Shown here piece after piece: positions 48,943 to 57,124 of a stretch of 64,000 nt of DNA. The DNA comes from Brachybacterium subflavum. Lineage in GTDB: Bacteria > Actinomycetota > Actinomycetes > Actinomycetales > Dermabacteraceae. How positions within the stretch are numbered: the first letter of the stretch is position 1; every line of letters begins with the position of its first letter. Made by a program: the position numbers and the translations under genes. The notes beneath the pieces were generated by a model. The model saw only the letters and a program-made list of their open reading frames with translations, did no database searches and had not been told where the DNA came from. Location: positions 124,001-188,000 of the forward strand of contig NZ_VIGP01000001.1 of NCBI RefSeq assembly GCF_009299795.1. The letters are read 5' to 3'.

Positions 48943-50046
48943 ATGCGCGAGCAGTCCACCGCCCCCGACACCGCTCCCACCCCGGCTTCCCCGCGTGCCT
49001 CCGCGCCGTCCGCCGCCGCTCCGCAGGCCTCCCGCGACGAGACCGCCGCGCTGTGGTGCGCCGCGGGCGCGGCCGTCCTCGGCCTCGGTGTGGGCCTCGT
49101 GTCGCTCCGCGCGACCCTGCCCCTGTTCGGTCGCGGCTCGATCGGCGAGGTCGCGGCGTACGCGGGGATGGGCGCCGGCCTGCTCGGGTTCGTCCTGGCC
49201 GGTCTCACCATCACCCCGCGCTGCCAGCCCTGGCTGCGGGAGATCTCCCGTGTGCGCTGCGCGGCGAACATCCTCGCCCTCGGCGCGCTCCATGCGGTCT
49301 TCGCCTTCCTGCTGTGCAGCGCCCTGTACGGCGTGTTCTCCTCGGCCTTCCTGGGGCTCGCCCTGGATCGCTGGACAGGTGCCGTCTGGGTCGCCATCAC
49401 CGCTGCGGCCTGCGCCTACGCGTGCGTGGAGAGCGCGCTCGCCCTCACCAGCGAGTCGCTGTCCGCTCTGCTGGCCGCGTTCCTGGTCACCGGCGCGCTC
49501 GCGGCGGCGCTCAGCGCGAGCGACCCCCACTGGTGGCATCACCACTTCTCCGCGCTCGGCTCGGGCCGGGACGGATTCACCTTCAACCTCACCCTGCTGC
49601 TCGCGGGTCTCGCGCTCGCCGCGATCGGCGACTTCGTGGGGCACGACGTCGCCCTCTGGTGCCGCGCGACCGGTCAGACCCGCGCCCCGGCGACCATCGT
49701 GCGCCTGGCCCTCATCATCCTCGGGGTGCTCGTGATCGCCGTCGCCCTCATCCCCGTGGACGCCGAGCGCACCTGGCACGACGCTGCCGCCCAGAGCATC
49801 GTCCTGGTCTTCGCAGCGGCCCTCGTCGGCTTCCCGATGCTGTTCCGGCGCCTGCCGGGCAGCTTCCTGGCGGTCACCGTGGGCGTGATCATCGCACTGA
49901 TGGTCCAGCTCGTGCTCTGGAAGGGCGTGGGCTACCTGGGCCTCACGGCCTTCGAGATGGGGGCGGCCGCGACCGTCATGACCTGGCTCGTGCTGTTCGT
50001 GCGCACCGTGGCGGCCGCGGTGCGCAGCCTGCCCGCCGCCGACTGA
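48943..50046 (+). CDS. Multi-pass membrane protein (DUF998-like), 367 aa
   Basis: Pro/Ala-rich cytoplasmic N-terminus (~30 aa), then about 10 hydrophobic helices, for example LWCAAGAAVLGLGVGLVSLR and NILALGALHAVFAFLLCSAL. A His/Trp-rich loop (HWWHHHFSALG) lies mid-protein. It resembles DUF998/FAR-17a-type membrane proteins but I cannot name it. It lies 109 bases upstream of the ABC exporter. Confidence 0.65.
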   Translation: MREQSTAPDTAPTPASPRASAPSAAAPQASRDETAALWCAAGAAVLGLGVGLVSLRATLPLFGRGSIGEVAAYAGMGAGLLGFVLAGLTITPRCQPWLREISRVRCAANILALGALHAVFAFLLCSALYGVFSSAFLGLALDRWTGAVWVAITAAACAYACVESALALTSESLSALLAAFLVTGALAAALSASDPHWWHHHFSALGSGRDGFTFNLTLLLAGLALAAIGDFVGHDVALWCRATGQTRAPATIVRLALIILGVLVIAVALIPVDAERTWHDAAAQSIVLVFAAALVGFPMLFRRLPGSFLAVTVGVIIALMVQLVLWKGVGYLGLTAFEMGAAATVMTWLVLFVRTVAAAVRSLPAAD

Positions 50047-50083
50047 GGCTGCCCGCCGCGGACCGTGCCCTGCGCGGGCTCCA

Positions 50084-50095
50084 TGACAGCTGTCA
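50084..50095. promoter_or_regulatory. 12-bp palindrome, probable response-regulator operator
   Basis: TGACAGCTGTCA, a perfect palindrome 61 bases upstream of the ABC ATPase start. NarL-type regulators paired with ABC-2 exporters commonly bind ATGACA/TGTCAT-type repeats; the regulator encoded at 53386 is the obvious candidate (inference). Confidence 0.55.
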
Positions 50096-50155
50096 CGGGA
50101 GGGACGTGACGGCGCCCGATGGGTGCGCGGGCACGGCGCGGCGGAGGGTGGAGCC

Positions 50156-51082
50156 ATGAACGAGACGACTCCCGACCCCACCCGAGCATCCGATGTCGCG
50201 ATCGACTGCCGCAGCCTCACCAAGACCTTCGGCTCCCTCACCGCCGTCGACGACCTCGACCTCACCGTCCCGCGCGGACAGATCCTCGCGCTGCTGGGCC
50301 CCAACGGCGCCGGCAAGTCCACGACCACCGAGATGATGCTCGGGCTCGCGACCCCGGACGCCGGCGAGGTGCGCATCTGCGGCGCTGCGCCCACGGATGC
50401 GGCGCGCCGCGGCTTGGTCGGCGCGATGCTCCAGAACGGCGCCCTGCTCGAGGAGACCCCGGTGCGCGTGATGCTGAACCTCGTCGCCGGGGTCTGCGCG
50501 CATCCGCTGCCCATGGACGACGTCATCGAGCGGGCCGACATCTCCTCCCTGCTGCGCCGCAGCACCTCGAAGCTCTCCGGAGGCGAGGCCCAGCGGGTCC
50601 GCTTCGCGCTCGCGCTGCTGCCCGACCCCGAGGTCATCCTGCTGGACGAGCCCACGGTCGCCATGGACGTCGAGACCCGTCGGCGCTTCTGGGAGCGCAT
50701 GCGCCACGTCGCCGCCGACGGCCGCACCATCGTCTTCGCGTCCCACTACCTCGAGGAGGCCGACCAGCAGGCCGGCCGGGTCGTCGTGATGGACGCCGGG
50801 CGCATCGTCGCCGACGGCACGGGCGCCCAGATCCGGGCCCGCATCGGCGGACGCGCGATCACCCTGCGCGTGCCCGACCCCGCTGCCGCCGAGCCCTTCG
50901 CCCACCTCGAGGGCGTGACCAGCGTCGACATGCTCGACGACGGCCGCCTGCGGCTAGCCACCTCCGACTCCGACGCCACCCTGCGGGGCCTCTTCACCGG
51001 GGAGGGCCTGCCTCGGGCGCACGACGTCGAGGTCACCACCCCGAGCCTCGAGGACGCGTTCCTCGCCCTCACCTCCCACTGA
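50156..51082 (+). CDS. ABC-2-type exporter ATP-binding protein, 308 aa
   Basis: ATPase subunit of a drug/antibiotic- or lipid-type exporter. Walker A LLGPNGAGKSTTTEM, Q-loop LQNGALL, signature KLSGGEAQRV, Walker B VILLDEPTVAMD and switch His in FASHYLEEAD. The C-terminal ~80 residues follow the DrrA/CcmA-like pattern. GGAGGG and GGAG precede the ATG. First gene of the ABC-kinase-regulator cluster. Confidence 0.9.
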   Translation: MNETTPDPTRASDVAIDCRSLTKTFGSLTAVDDLDLTVPRGQILALLGPNGAGKSTTTEMMLGLATPDAGEVRICGAAPTDAARRGLVGAMLQNGALLEETPVRVMLNLVAGVCAHPLPMDDVIERADISSLLRRSTSKLSGGEAQRVRFALALLPDPEVILLDEPTVAMDVETRRRFWERMRHVAADGRTIVFASHYLEEADQQAGRVVVMDAGRIVADGTGAQIRARIGGRAITLRVPDPAAAEPFAHLEGVTSVDMLDDGRLRLATSDSDATLRGLFTGEGLPRAHDVEVTTPSLEDAFLALTSH

Positions 51083-51201
51083 GCGCGCCCGGTGCGCCGG
51101 GCCCATCAGCCCCGGCGGCACCCTCGCCCCCGCCCCACGCACTCCACCAGAGCCACCCCCACCAGTCCCGCAAGTCCCGCTCCCACCCGCCAGGAGACGT
51201 C

Positions 51202-52032
51202 ATGACCACCGCAGCAGCACTCACCACCACGGCCACCGCCGCCGCACCGGGCATCGGCCGCGGAGCCCCCGCGAGCCAGACGCGCCGCACCGTCCGCTTC
51301 GCGCTCTCGTCGACCTCGACGACCCTGCGCAAGGGCATGTTCCTGTTCTTCACGGTCGCCCTGCCGATCCTCATGTTCCTCATGTTCAACGAGATCTTCG
51401 GGAAGGAGGCCGTCGGCCAGGGCGGCGACACCGTGGGCACCTTGATCATGGTGCGCATGGCCGCCTACGGAGGGCTCGGCGCCGCGGTCAATGCGGGCGC
51501 GATCATCCAGCTCGAGCGCACGAACGGATGGCTGCGCCAGCTCATGGTCGCGGGCCTCACGCCGCGCAGCTTCGTGATCGGCAAGATGGTCGCCGCGATG
51601 GTGATCGTCCTGCCTGCGCTGATCGGCGTCTACCTCGCCGGTGCGCTCGTCGCCGGCATCCACCTGGACGCCCTGGAGGCGGTGCGCTCGCTGCTCGCCC
51701 TCTGGATCGGCATGCTGCCGCTGGTCCTGCTGGGCCTCGTCGTCGGGCTCGCCCTGAAGCCCAGCGCCGTCGGCGCCGCGACCACCATCGGCATGATGCT
51801 GCTCGCCGTCGCGGGCGGCCTCTGGTTCCCCTACGAGATGTTCCCGAGCTGGCTGCAGTCCATCTCGCGATTCACCCCGACCTACTGGGTGGGCGAGCTG
51901 GGCACCTGGGGCATCATCGGCGAGGACTTCCCTGTGCGCGGCGCGGTGACCCTCGCCGCCTGGACGCTCGGCCTCGCGGTGATCGCCGCCCTGCTGCTGG
52001 GCCGTGCCGCCCGCTCCGCCTCCCGACGCTGA
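51202..52032 (+). CDS. ABC-2-type transporter permease, 276 aa
   Basis: Six-helix permease of the ABC-2 type: LRKGMFLFFTVALPILMFLM, AAVNAGAIIQLERTNGWLRQ, MLPLVLLGLVVGLALK, and MLLAVAGGLWFPYEMFP. It pairs with the ATPase 119 bases upstream. AGGAGA precedes the ATG at 51202. The substrate is unknown; the adjacent two-component system suggests induction by an envelope stress or peptide. Confidence 0.9.
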   Translation: MTTAAALTTTATAAAPGIGRGAPASQTRRTVRFALSSTSTTLRKGMFLFFTVALPILMFLMFNEIFGKEAVGQGGDTVGTLIMVRMAAYGGLGAAVNAGAIIQLERTNGWLRQLMVAGLTPRSFVIGKMVAAMVIVLPALIGVYLAGALVAGIHLDALEAVRSLLALWIGMLPLVLLGLVVGLALKPSAVGAATTIGMMLLAVAGGLWFPYEMFPSWLQSISRFTPTYWVGELGTWGIIGEDFPVRGAVTLAAWTLGLAVIAALLLGRAARSASRR

Positions 52033-52043
52033 GCGGCCGCCGG

Positions 52044-52094
52044 CGGTCCCGATCGGTCGCGACCCACGGTCCCGATCGATCACGATCGGGACCG
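52044..52094. terminator. GGTCCCGATCG repeats and hairpin
   Basis: CGGTCCCGATCG (52067-52078) and CGATCGGGACCG (52083-52094) form a perfect 12-base stem with loop ATCA. A third, direct copy CGGTCCCGATCGG lies at 52044-52056. The hairpin starts 35 bases after the permease stop, so it is probably a terminator; the extra copy makes a protein-binding array possible. Confidence 0.55.
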
Positions 52095-52187
52095 TCGGAC
52101 CGGACGGGACCGGCGGACGGATGTCGGTGCGGAGGAACGAGGAATGCTGGAAGAATCGCTGAACAGCTCGCGAGGAGGGGGAGGACC

Positions 52188-53393
52188 ATGGCGCGGACAC
52201 GACTGACCGGCTTCGCACGCCGCGGGCCCGCCGGCGCCACCGCACCGCCTCTCGAGCGCTGCGACGAGCAGCATCCGCGGACCCTGCGCGGACTGCACCG
52301 GGCGGCGGTCGATTCCGGCGCGATGTTCTACACGGCGCCGTCCCTGCTGTTCATGCTGTTCGTCATCATCCCGGCGTTCGACGAGCCCAGCGTGCTGCGC
52401 ACGGTGGCCATCATCGTGCTCTCGCTCGCCTTCAGCGCGGTCTTCCTCTATCTCCCCGGGGTCAAGGCCTACGGGCCGAGCGTCGGGTACGCCTACATCG
52501 GCGTGGTCTGGGTGCTGGTCGCGCTGTTCGTCCCCGCGATCGGCGCGAACGTCCTGTACATGGTGATGTTCGTGCAGATCGCGCACACCATCGCGCTGCC
52601 CTGGCGCACCGCCCGCGTGGTGATCCTCCCGCTCACCCTCGCCGTGTGCCTCGTCGCGGTGCTCACCGGCGAGTACATCACGATCATCCTCGCGCTCGTC
52701 GGCCTCATGATCTCCCTGGGCGTGGGCTATGGGATCGAGCGCGAGATCCTCACCGAGCGCCTCGCCCGGGCCGAGCAGCGCAACGCCGTCCTCGCCGTCG
52801 CCGCCGAGCGCGAGCGCATCGGTCGGGACCTCCACGACATCCTGGGCCACTCGCTGACCACCATCACCGTCTCCTCGCAGCTCGCCCAGCGCCTGCTGGC
52901 CTCCGATCCGGAGGCCGCGCACGCCCAGATGGCCGAGGTCGAGCGGCTCTCCCGCCAGTCCCTGGCCGACGTCCGCGCGACCGTGAGCGGCATGCAGGAG
53001 GTGCGCGCGGCCACGGAGATCGCCTCGGCCCGCAGCGTGCTCGCGGCCGCCGGGATCGAGGCCGACGTCCCCGCGGCCCTGCCCGAGCTCGTCGACGAGC
53101 GCGCCGAGCTCTTCGGATACGTGATCCGCGAGGGCGTCACCAACGTGGTGCGCCACTCCCGCGCGACCCGCTGCACCATCCGTGTGGACGCCGGCAGCGC
53201 GAGCGTCGCCGATGACGGTGTGGGCATCCCGAGTGATCGCGCCCGCTCGGGCCTCGACGGCCTCGCGCGCCGCGTCGAGGAGGGCGGGGGAGAGCTCGAG
53301 ATCTCCTCCGACGGGGACGGTGCGGGGACCGTGATCACGGCGCGGCTCGCGCCCGCCCTGCGACCGCTCGACGAAGGAGCCCACCATGCTTGA
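52188..53393 (+). CDS. Two-component sensor histidine kinase, NarL/DesK group, 401 aa
   Basis: Membrane sensor kinase with about five or six N-terminal helices (residues ~45-180) and no large extracellular domain. HisKA_3 dimerisation motif ERIGRDLHDILGHSLTTI has the phospho-acceptor His216. The ATP-binding domain shows REGVTNVVRHSRAT (N box), VADDGVGIP and GLDGLARRVEEGGG. The ATG at 52188 follows GGGGAGGA. It overlaps the regulator by 8 bases. Confidence 0.92.
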   Translation: MARTRLTGFARRGPAGATAPPLERCDEQHPRTLRGLHRAAVDSGAMFYTAPSLLFMLFVIIPAFDEPSVLRTVAIIVLSLAFSAVFLYLPGVKAYGPSVGYAYIGVVWVLVALFVPAIGANVLYMVMFVQIAHTIALPWRTARVVILPLTLAVCLVAVLTGEYITIILALVGLMISLGVGYGIEREILTERLARAEQRNAVLAVAAERERIGRDLHDILGHSLTTITVSSQLAQRLLASDPEAAHAQMAEVERLSRQSLADVRATVSGMQEVRAATEIASARSVLAAAGIEADVPAALPELVDERAELFGYVIREGVTNVVRHSRATRCTIRVDAGSASVADDGVGIPSDRARSGLDGLARRVEEGGGELEISSDGDGAGTVITARLAPALRPLDEGAHHA

Positions 53394-54045
53394 CGCGTCC
53401 GCCGCACCTGCTGCGCCGATCCGCATCGCCCTGGCCGATGACCAGGCGATGCTGCGCTCGGGCCTCGCGGCGCTGCTGCGCCTGGAGGCCGACATCGAGG
53501 TGGTCGGGGAGGCCGCGGACGGCGCCGGAGCGCTCGCCGTCGTCTCCGAGCATCATCCCGACGTGCTGCTGCTGGACGTCCAGATGCCCGCGGGCATCGG
53601 CGCGGACGGCGCGAGCGGCCCGGCCGACGGGCTCGAGGTCGCCGAGCGCCTCCAGGGCTCCGGCACCCGGATCATCGTGCTCACGACCTTCGGCCGCGCC
53701 GGCTACCTGCGCCGCACCCTCGAGGCGGGGGCGGACGGCTTCATGGTCAAGGACGCCCCCGTGGAGCGGCTCGTCGACGCGATCCGCCGCGTCCACCGGG
53801 GACTGCGCGTGGTCGACCCCGAGCTCGCCGCGCAGTCGCTGGCCGCGGGACCGAACCCGCTCTCGGCGAAGGAGACGGATGTGCTGCGTGCCTGCGCCCG
53901 CGGAGGCTCGACGGCCGACGTCGCCGCGCGGGTGTTCCTCTCCGAGGGGACGGTGCGCAACCACGTCTCGAGCGCGATCGGGAAGCTCGGCGTCGGCAAC
54001 CGCGCAGAGGCCGTGCGCCGTGCCACCGACAACGGGTGGCTGTAG
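53386..54045 (+). CDS. NarL/LuxR-family response regulator, 219 aa
   Basis: Receiver domain with acidic pair ADDQ, phospho-acceptor Asp64 (LLLDVQMP), Thr in VLTTFG and Lys in MVKDAP. The C-terminal LuxR-type HTH is LSAKETDVLRACARGGSTAD through VRNHVSSAIGKLG. It likely controls the ABC exporter upstream. Start ATG 53386 overlaps the kinase end. Confidence 0.93.
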   Translation: MLDASAAPAAPIRIALADDQAMLRSGLAALLRLEADIEVVGEAADGAGALAVVSEHHPDVLLLDVQMPAGIGADGASGPADGLEVAERLQGSGTRIIVLTTFGRAGYLRRTLEAGADGFMVKDAPVERLVDAIRRVHRGLRVVDPELAAQSLAAGPNPLSAKETDVLRACARGGSTADVAARVFLSEGTVRNHVSSAIGKLGVGNRAEAVRRATDNGWL

Positions 54046-54171
54046 CGGGAGAAGAATCTCAGCGGCAGGGGAGCCGCCGCGAGCGAGCCGCAGCGGCAGG
54101 AGAGCCGCTATCGGGCGGGCTCCATCACCGTGGCAGATCCGAGGGGTCTCCCGCCAGCCCGTGCAGGCGAT

Positions 54172-54225
54172 GTAGCAGGAGGTCGGGTGACGTGCACATG
54201 TGCACGTCACCCGACCTCCTGCTAC
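54172..54225. repeat. Perfect 54-bp palindrome (27-bp arms, no loop)
   Basis: Both halves are exact reverse complements, beginning GTAGCAGGAGGTCGGGTGAC and centred on CACATGTG. It lies between convergent genes (stops at 54045 and 54265), as a bidirectional terminator would. Bases 54206-54233 match 14662-14689 on the opposite strand, so the element is repeated in the genome. CTACGCGTAG follows at 54222-54231. Confidence 0.85.
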
Positions 54226-54264
54226 GCGTAGTGTGCGGGGGCCGCGGAGCCCCGCCTCGGATCC

Positions 54265-55407
54265 TCAGATCGTGGACGCGAAGGGGTCGAAGTCGACGGG
54301 GACCGTCGGCACCTCGGAGACCGAGCTCTTGACGGTCACGAACTCCTCGCTCGCGGCGGACTCCTCGGCCGAGAGCATGACGTCCAGGACGTGGTAGCCC
54401 AGCTCGCCGCTCGCGACGTGCGGACGGTCCTCGGCGATCGCGCGGACCATGTCCAGCAGGCCCAGGCCGCGGCCGGTGACCGTGCCCTCCTGCGGGATCT
54501 CGATGCGCTCCTGCACGGGCGGCGCCTCGCCGAAGGACTCGAAGGGCTTCACGTAGGAGATCGCGCCCTCGAACATGTTCGGGTCCGGCAGGAAGATCGA
54601 GCCCTCGGTGCCGTGGATCTCGACGATGCCCTGGCGGGCGAGCGGCGAGTCGAAGCTGACCAGCGAGTTCGCCTGCTGCCCGGCCTCGAAGCTCGTGAGC
54701 AGCGAGAGCGTGGAGGGCACCTCGACGGGGAAGGTCTCGCCGGCGCGGTCACCCACCTGGATGGTGCGCTCGAGCTGGGCGCGCAGGCCCATCGCCGCGA
54801 CCTTGTCCACGGTGCCGAACAGGCTCACGAGCGCCGTGATGTAGTACGGGCCGATGTCCAGCAGCGGGCCCGCGCCCTTGGCGAAGAGGAAGCCGGGGTT
54901 CGGGTGGAAGACCTCGGGGCCCTGCCACTGCATGGAGGTCTGGGCGAACAGCGGGGTGCCGATGGTGCCCTTGAGGATCTCGCGCTTGGCGGTCTGGAAG
55001 CCCGGGCCCAGCACCGTGTCGGGTGCGCAGCCCACGCGCAGGCCCTTGGCCTCGGCGTCCTCGAGCAGCTGCGCGGTGGACTCGCGGTCCAGGCCCAGCG
55101 GCTTCTCGGTCCACACGTGCTTGCCGGCGGCGATCGCGCTCGCGGAGACCTCGGCGTGCACGGCCGGGATCGTCAGGTTGACGACGACCTGCACGCCCGG
55201 GTGGTCCAGGACGTCCTGGGCGGTGCCGGCGGCCGGGACGCCGTGCTTGGCGGCCTGGGACTTCGCGCGCTCCACGTCGAGGTCGCCGAGGATCAGGACC
55301 TCGACGTCGGGGAACGAGCCCAGGTTCTCCAGGTAGGTGTCGGAGATGACGCCGACGCCGATGAAGCCGACACCGATCGGGCTGCCGGTGGTGCTGGGGG
55401 TGGTCAT
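54265..55407 (-). CDS. Gfo/Idh/MocA-family oxidoreductase, 380 aa
   Basis: NAD(P)-dependent sugar or inositol dehydrogenase. Rossmann motif VGFIGVGVISDTYL, then the EKP motif (WTEKPLGLD) with the catalytic Lys, and a C-terminal domain with LLDIGPYYI containing the usual DxGxH-like region, here Tyr in place of His. ATGA overlap with the upstream isomerase gene marks an operon. Together they probably convert a sugar or polyol; which one is not visible. Confidence 0.9.
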   Translation of the reverse strand: MTTPSTTGSPIGVGFIGVGVISDTYLENLGSFPDVEVLILGDLDVERAKSQAAKHGVPAAGTAQDVLDHPGVQVVVNLTIPAVHAEVSASAIAAGKHVWTEKPLGLDRESTAQLLEDAEAKGLRVGCAPDTVLGPGFQTAKREILKGTIGTPLFAQTSMQWQGPEVFHPNPGFLFAKGAGPLLDIGPYYITALVSLFGTVDKVAAMGLRAQLERTIQVGDRAGETFPVEVPSTLSLLTSFEAGQQANSLVSFDSPLARQGIVEIHGTEGSIFLPDPNMFEGAISYVKPFESFGEAPPVQERIEIPQEGTVTGRGLGLLDMVRAIAEDRPHVASGELGYHVLDVMLSAEESAASEEFVTVKSSVSEVPTVPVDFDPFASTI

Positions 55408-56231
55408 GCGATGAAGCCTCCGTCGCGCAGGAACGCGTAGCTGGCGGCGACGTCCTCGAAGACGTCACCGGGGGTGTGGTCGTACTCGATGACGGCGTAC
55501 TTCAGGGAGTCGCCGGCGGCCTTCAGGGCGTCCTCGGTGGGCACCTCGCCCTCGCCGGGGTGACGCTGGTCGAGGCTCGCCGAGTCGAAGTCGGGGGCGT
55601 CGGGCGCGAAGGGGTTCCCCTGCGGCGGGACGCCGTCCTTCACGTGGACCGCGACGAGGCGATCGCCGAGCGACCCCACGAGCTCGGTCGGGTTCTGCCC
55701 GCCCACGATCGCCCAGAACAGGTCGAGCTCGATGACGACGCTCGGATCGAGCAGGGAGACCATGTACTCGTACGCGGTCTTGCCGTCGAAGCTCGCGAGG
55801 AACTCCTGCGCGTGGTTGTGGTAGCCGACGCTCAGCCCGAAGGTCTTCGCGGTCTCGGCGGCGGCGTTCAGGCGCTCGGCGATGTCCTTGACGCCGTCCT
55901 GCGTGAGCCAGCGCTCGACCGGCACGAACGGATCGATGACGGTGGTCATCCCGATCTCCGCGGCGGCCTCGAAGACGACCTCGTTGGCGGGGGTGGGGAT
56001 GGAGCCGTCCGGGGTCCACAGCTCGTCGGAGAGCAGCGGCGCGTGGCCGGTCGGGGAGGCGAGGCCGCTCGCGTCGAGCGCGGCGCGGATCTCGCGCGGC
56101 CGGCGCACGAAGTCGAAGGCCTCGACGTTCTTCAGGCCGATCGCGGCGAGCTTGTCGAGGGAGCCGCCCATGTCGTCGGAGAACTGCTGAGCGAGGGTGT
56201 ACAGCTGCACGGAGCCGAGGGGGAGAGCCAC
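55404..56231 (-). CDS. Sugar phosphate isomerase/epimerase (AP endonuclease-2/xylose-isomerase-like), 275 aa
   Basis: TIM-barrel isomerase: LYTLAQQFSDDMGGSLDKLA, VEAFDFV, VGYHNHAQEF with metal-binding His, VIELDLFW, AVHVKDG, and AVIEYDHTPGD. Metal-ligand Glu/Asp/His are present. GTG 56231 with an AAGAAGG upstream is chosen as start because the domain begins there. First gene of a two-gene operon divergent from a TetR regulator. Confidence 0.87.
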   Translation of the reverse strand: MALPLGSVQLYTLAQQFSDDMGGSLDKLAAIGLKNVEAFDFVRRPREIRAALDASGLASPTGHAPLLSDELWTPDGSIPTPANEVVFEAAAEIGMTTVIDPFVPVERWLTQDGVKDIAERLNAAAETAKTFGLSVGYHNHAQEFLASFDGKTAYEYMVSLLDPSVVIELDLFWAIVGGQNPTELVGSLGDRLVAVHVKDGVPPQGNPFAPDAPDFDSASLDQRHPGEGEVPTEDALKAAGDSLKYAVIEYDHTPGDVFEDVAASYAFLRDGGFIA

Positions 56232-56293
56232 GGTGCCCTTCTTTCCTGTTCGGTGATGGTCGGGTGCGTACGGAGTCACGCTAGCACGAAAAG

Positions 56294-56323
56294 TACCGCT
56301 TGGAGGTTTTGGGGCGGTAGGGT
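56294..56323 (+). promoter_or_regulatory. TetR operator half-sites and -10 in divergent region
   Basis: TACCGC (56294-56299) and GCGGTA (56314-56319) form an inverted repeat with 14 bases between. TAGGGT (56318-56323), seven bases before ATG 56331, is the likely -10 of the tetR gene and overlaps the right half-site. Autoregulation plus control of the divergent sugar operon is inferred. Confidence 0.5.
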
Positions 56324-56330
56324 GCGGGAC

Positions 56331-56966
56331 ATGATGACCACGGGGCACGACGAGGAGGCCGGGGCGCCGCTCGAGGACCAGGCGACCATCGGCCGGCCCG
56401 GTGCCTATGCCAAGGGCATGGCCCGACGGCGACAGATCCTGGACCGCGCCATCGAGGTCTTCCGCGAGCGCGGGGCCGACGGCACGTCGCTGCGCCGCAT
56501 CGCCGAGGCCATCGGCGTCTCGCACGCGGCGCTGCGCCACTACTTCGACTCCCTCGAGCAGCTGCTGGTGGCGGTCTACGCCCACGCGGAAGCCGCGCGC
56601 GACGACGACCCGGACCTGCCCGAGCCCTCGTCGGCCGTCGACGTCATGGTGCAGGCGGCCGTGCAGAACCTCGAGGTGCCCGGTCTCGTGCAGCTGTACT
56701 CGACGCTCGTCGCGGCCTCGCTCGAGGCGCGGTCGACCGAGGCCAAGGACTTCTTCACCTCGCGCTTCGAGCATCTGCGCGTCGCGCTCGAGGCGCGGGT
56801 GCGCGCGGAGCAGGAGGCGGGGGAGCTGCGTTCCGACGTCGATCCCGCGCAGATCGCGGCCCTGCTCGTCGCGGCGTCGGACGGCCTGCAGATCCAGTGG
56901 CTGCTGGAGCCCGGCATCGATCTCGAGGGCACGCTGAGCGCTTTCCGCACTCTGCTGCGTCCCTGA
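56331..56966 (+). CDS. TetR-family transcriptional regulator, 211 aa
   Basis: HTH region SLRRIAEAIGVSHAALRHYF preceded by ILDRAIEVFRERGADGT. The C-terminal domain is TetR_C_6-like (VPGLVQLYSTLVAASLEA). Two consecutive ATGs (56331, 56334); the first fits the -10 spacing. Divergent from the oxidoreductase/isomerase operon and probably its repressor. Confidence 0.87.
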   Translation: MMTTGHDEEAGAPLEDQATIGRPGAYAKGMARRRQILDRAIEVFRERGADGTSLRRIAEAIGVSHAALRHYFDSLEQLLVAVYAHAEAARDDDPDLPEPSSAVDVMVQAAVQNLEVPGLVQLYSTLVAASLEARSTEAKDFFTSRFEHLRVALEARVRAEQEAGELRSDVDPAQIAALLVAASDGLQIQWLLEPGIDLEGTLSAFRTLLRP

Positions 56967-57009
56967 GGGCCGGTCCCGGAGGCCCGTGCCGGTGGGAGGA
57001 TCCCCGCGG

Positions 57010-57095
57010 ATGCTCGGGATGCTCGGGATGCTCGGGATGCTCGGGATGCTCGGGATGCTCGGGGTGCCCGGATGGTCGGGGTGCCCGGATGCCCG
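57010..57095. repeat. 9-bp tandem repeat, six perfect copies plus degenerate tail
   Basis: ATGCTCGGG is repeated six times without change (57010-57063), then continues as degenerate units (GTGCCCGG, ATGGTCGGG, GTGCCCGG). It ends about 18 bases before the -10 of the transporter gene at 57125, so copy-number change would alter upstream promoter DNA. Confidence 0.85.
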
Positions 57096-57112
57096 CCAGG
57101 GTCCGCGAGGCC

Positions 57113-57118
57113 TAGGCT
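57113..57118 (+). promoter_or_regulatory. -10 box of leaderless BASS-like gene
   Basis: TAGGCT, six bases before GTG 57125, with no ribosome-binding site. Confidence 0.55.
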
Positions 57119-57124
57119 GATCGG

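Noticed and set aside
57010-57095. Possible CRISPR array
   Set aside because: Repeats are only 9 bases and contiguous, with no spacers and no cas genes.
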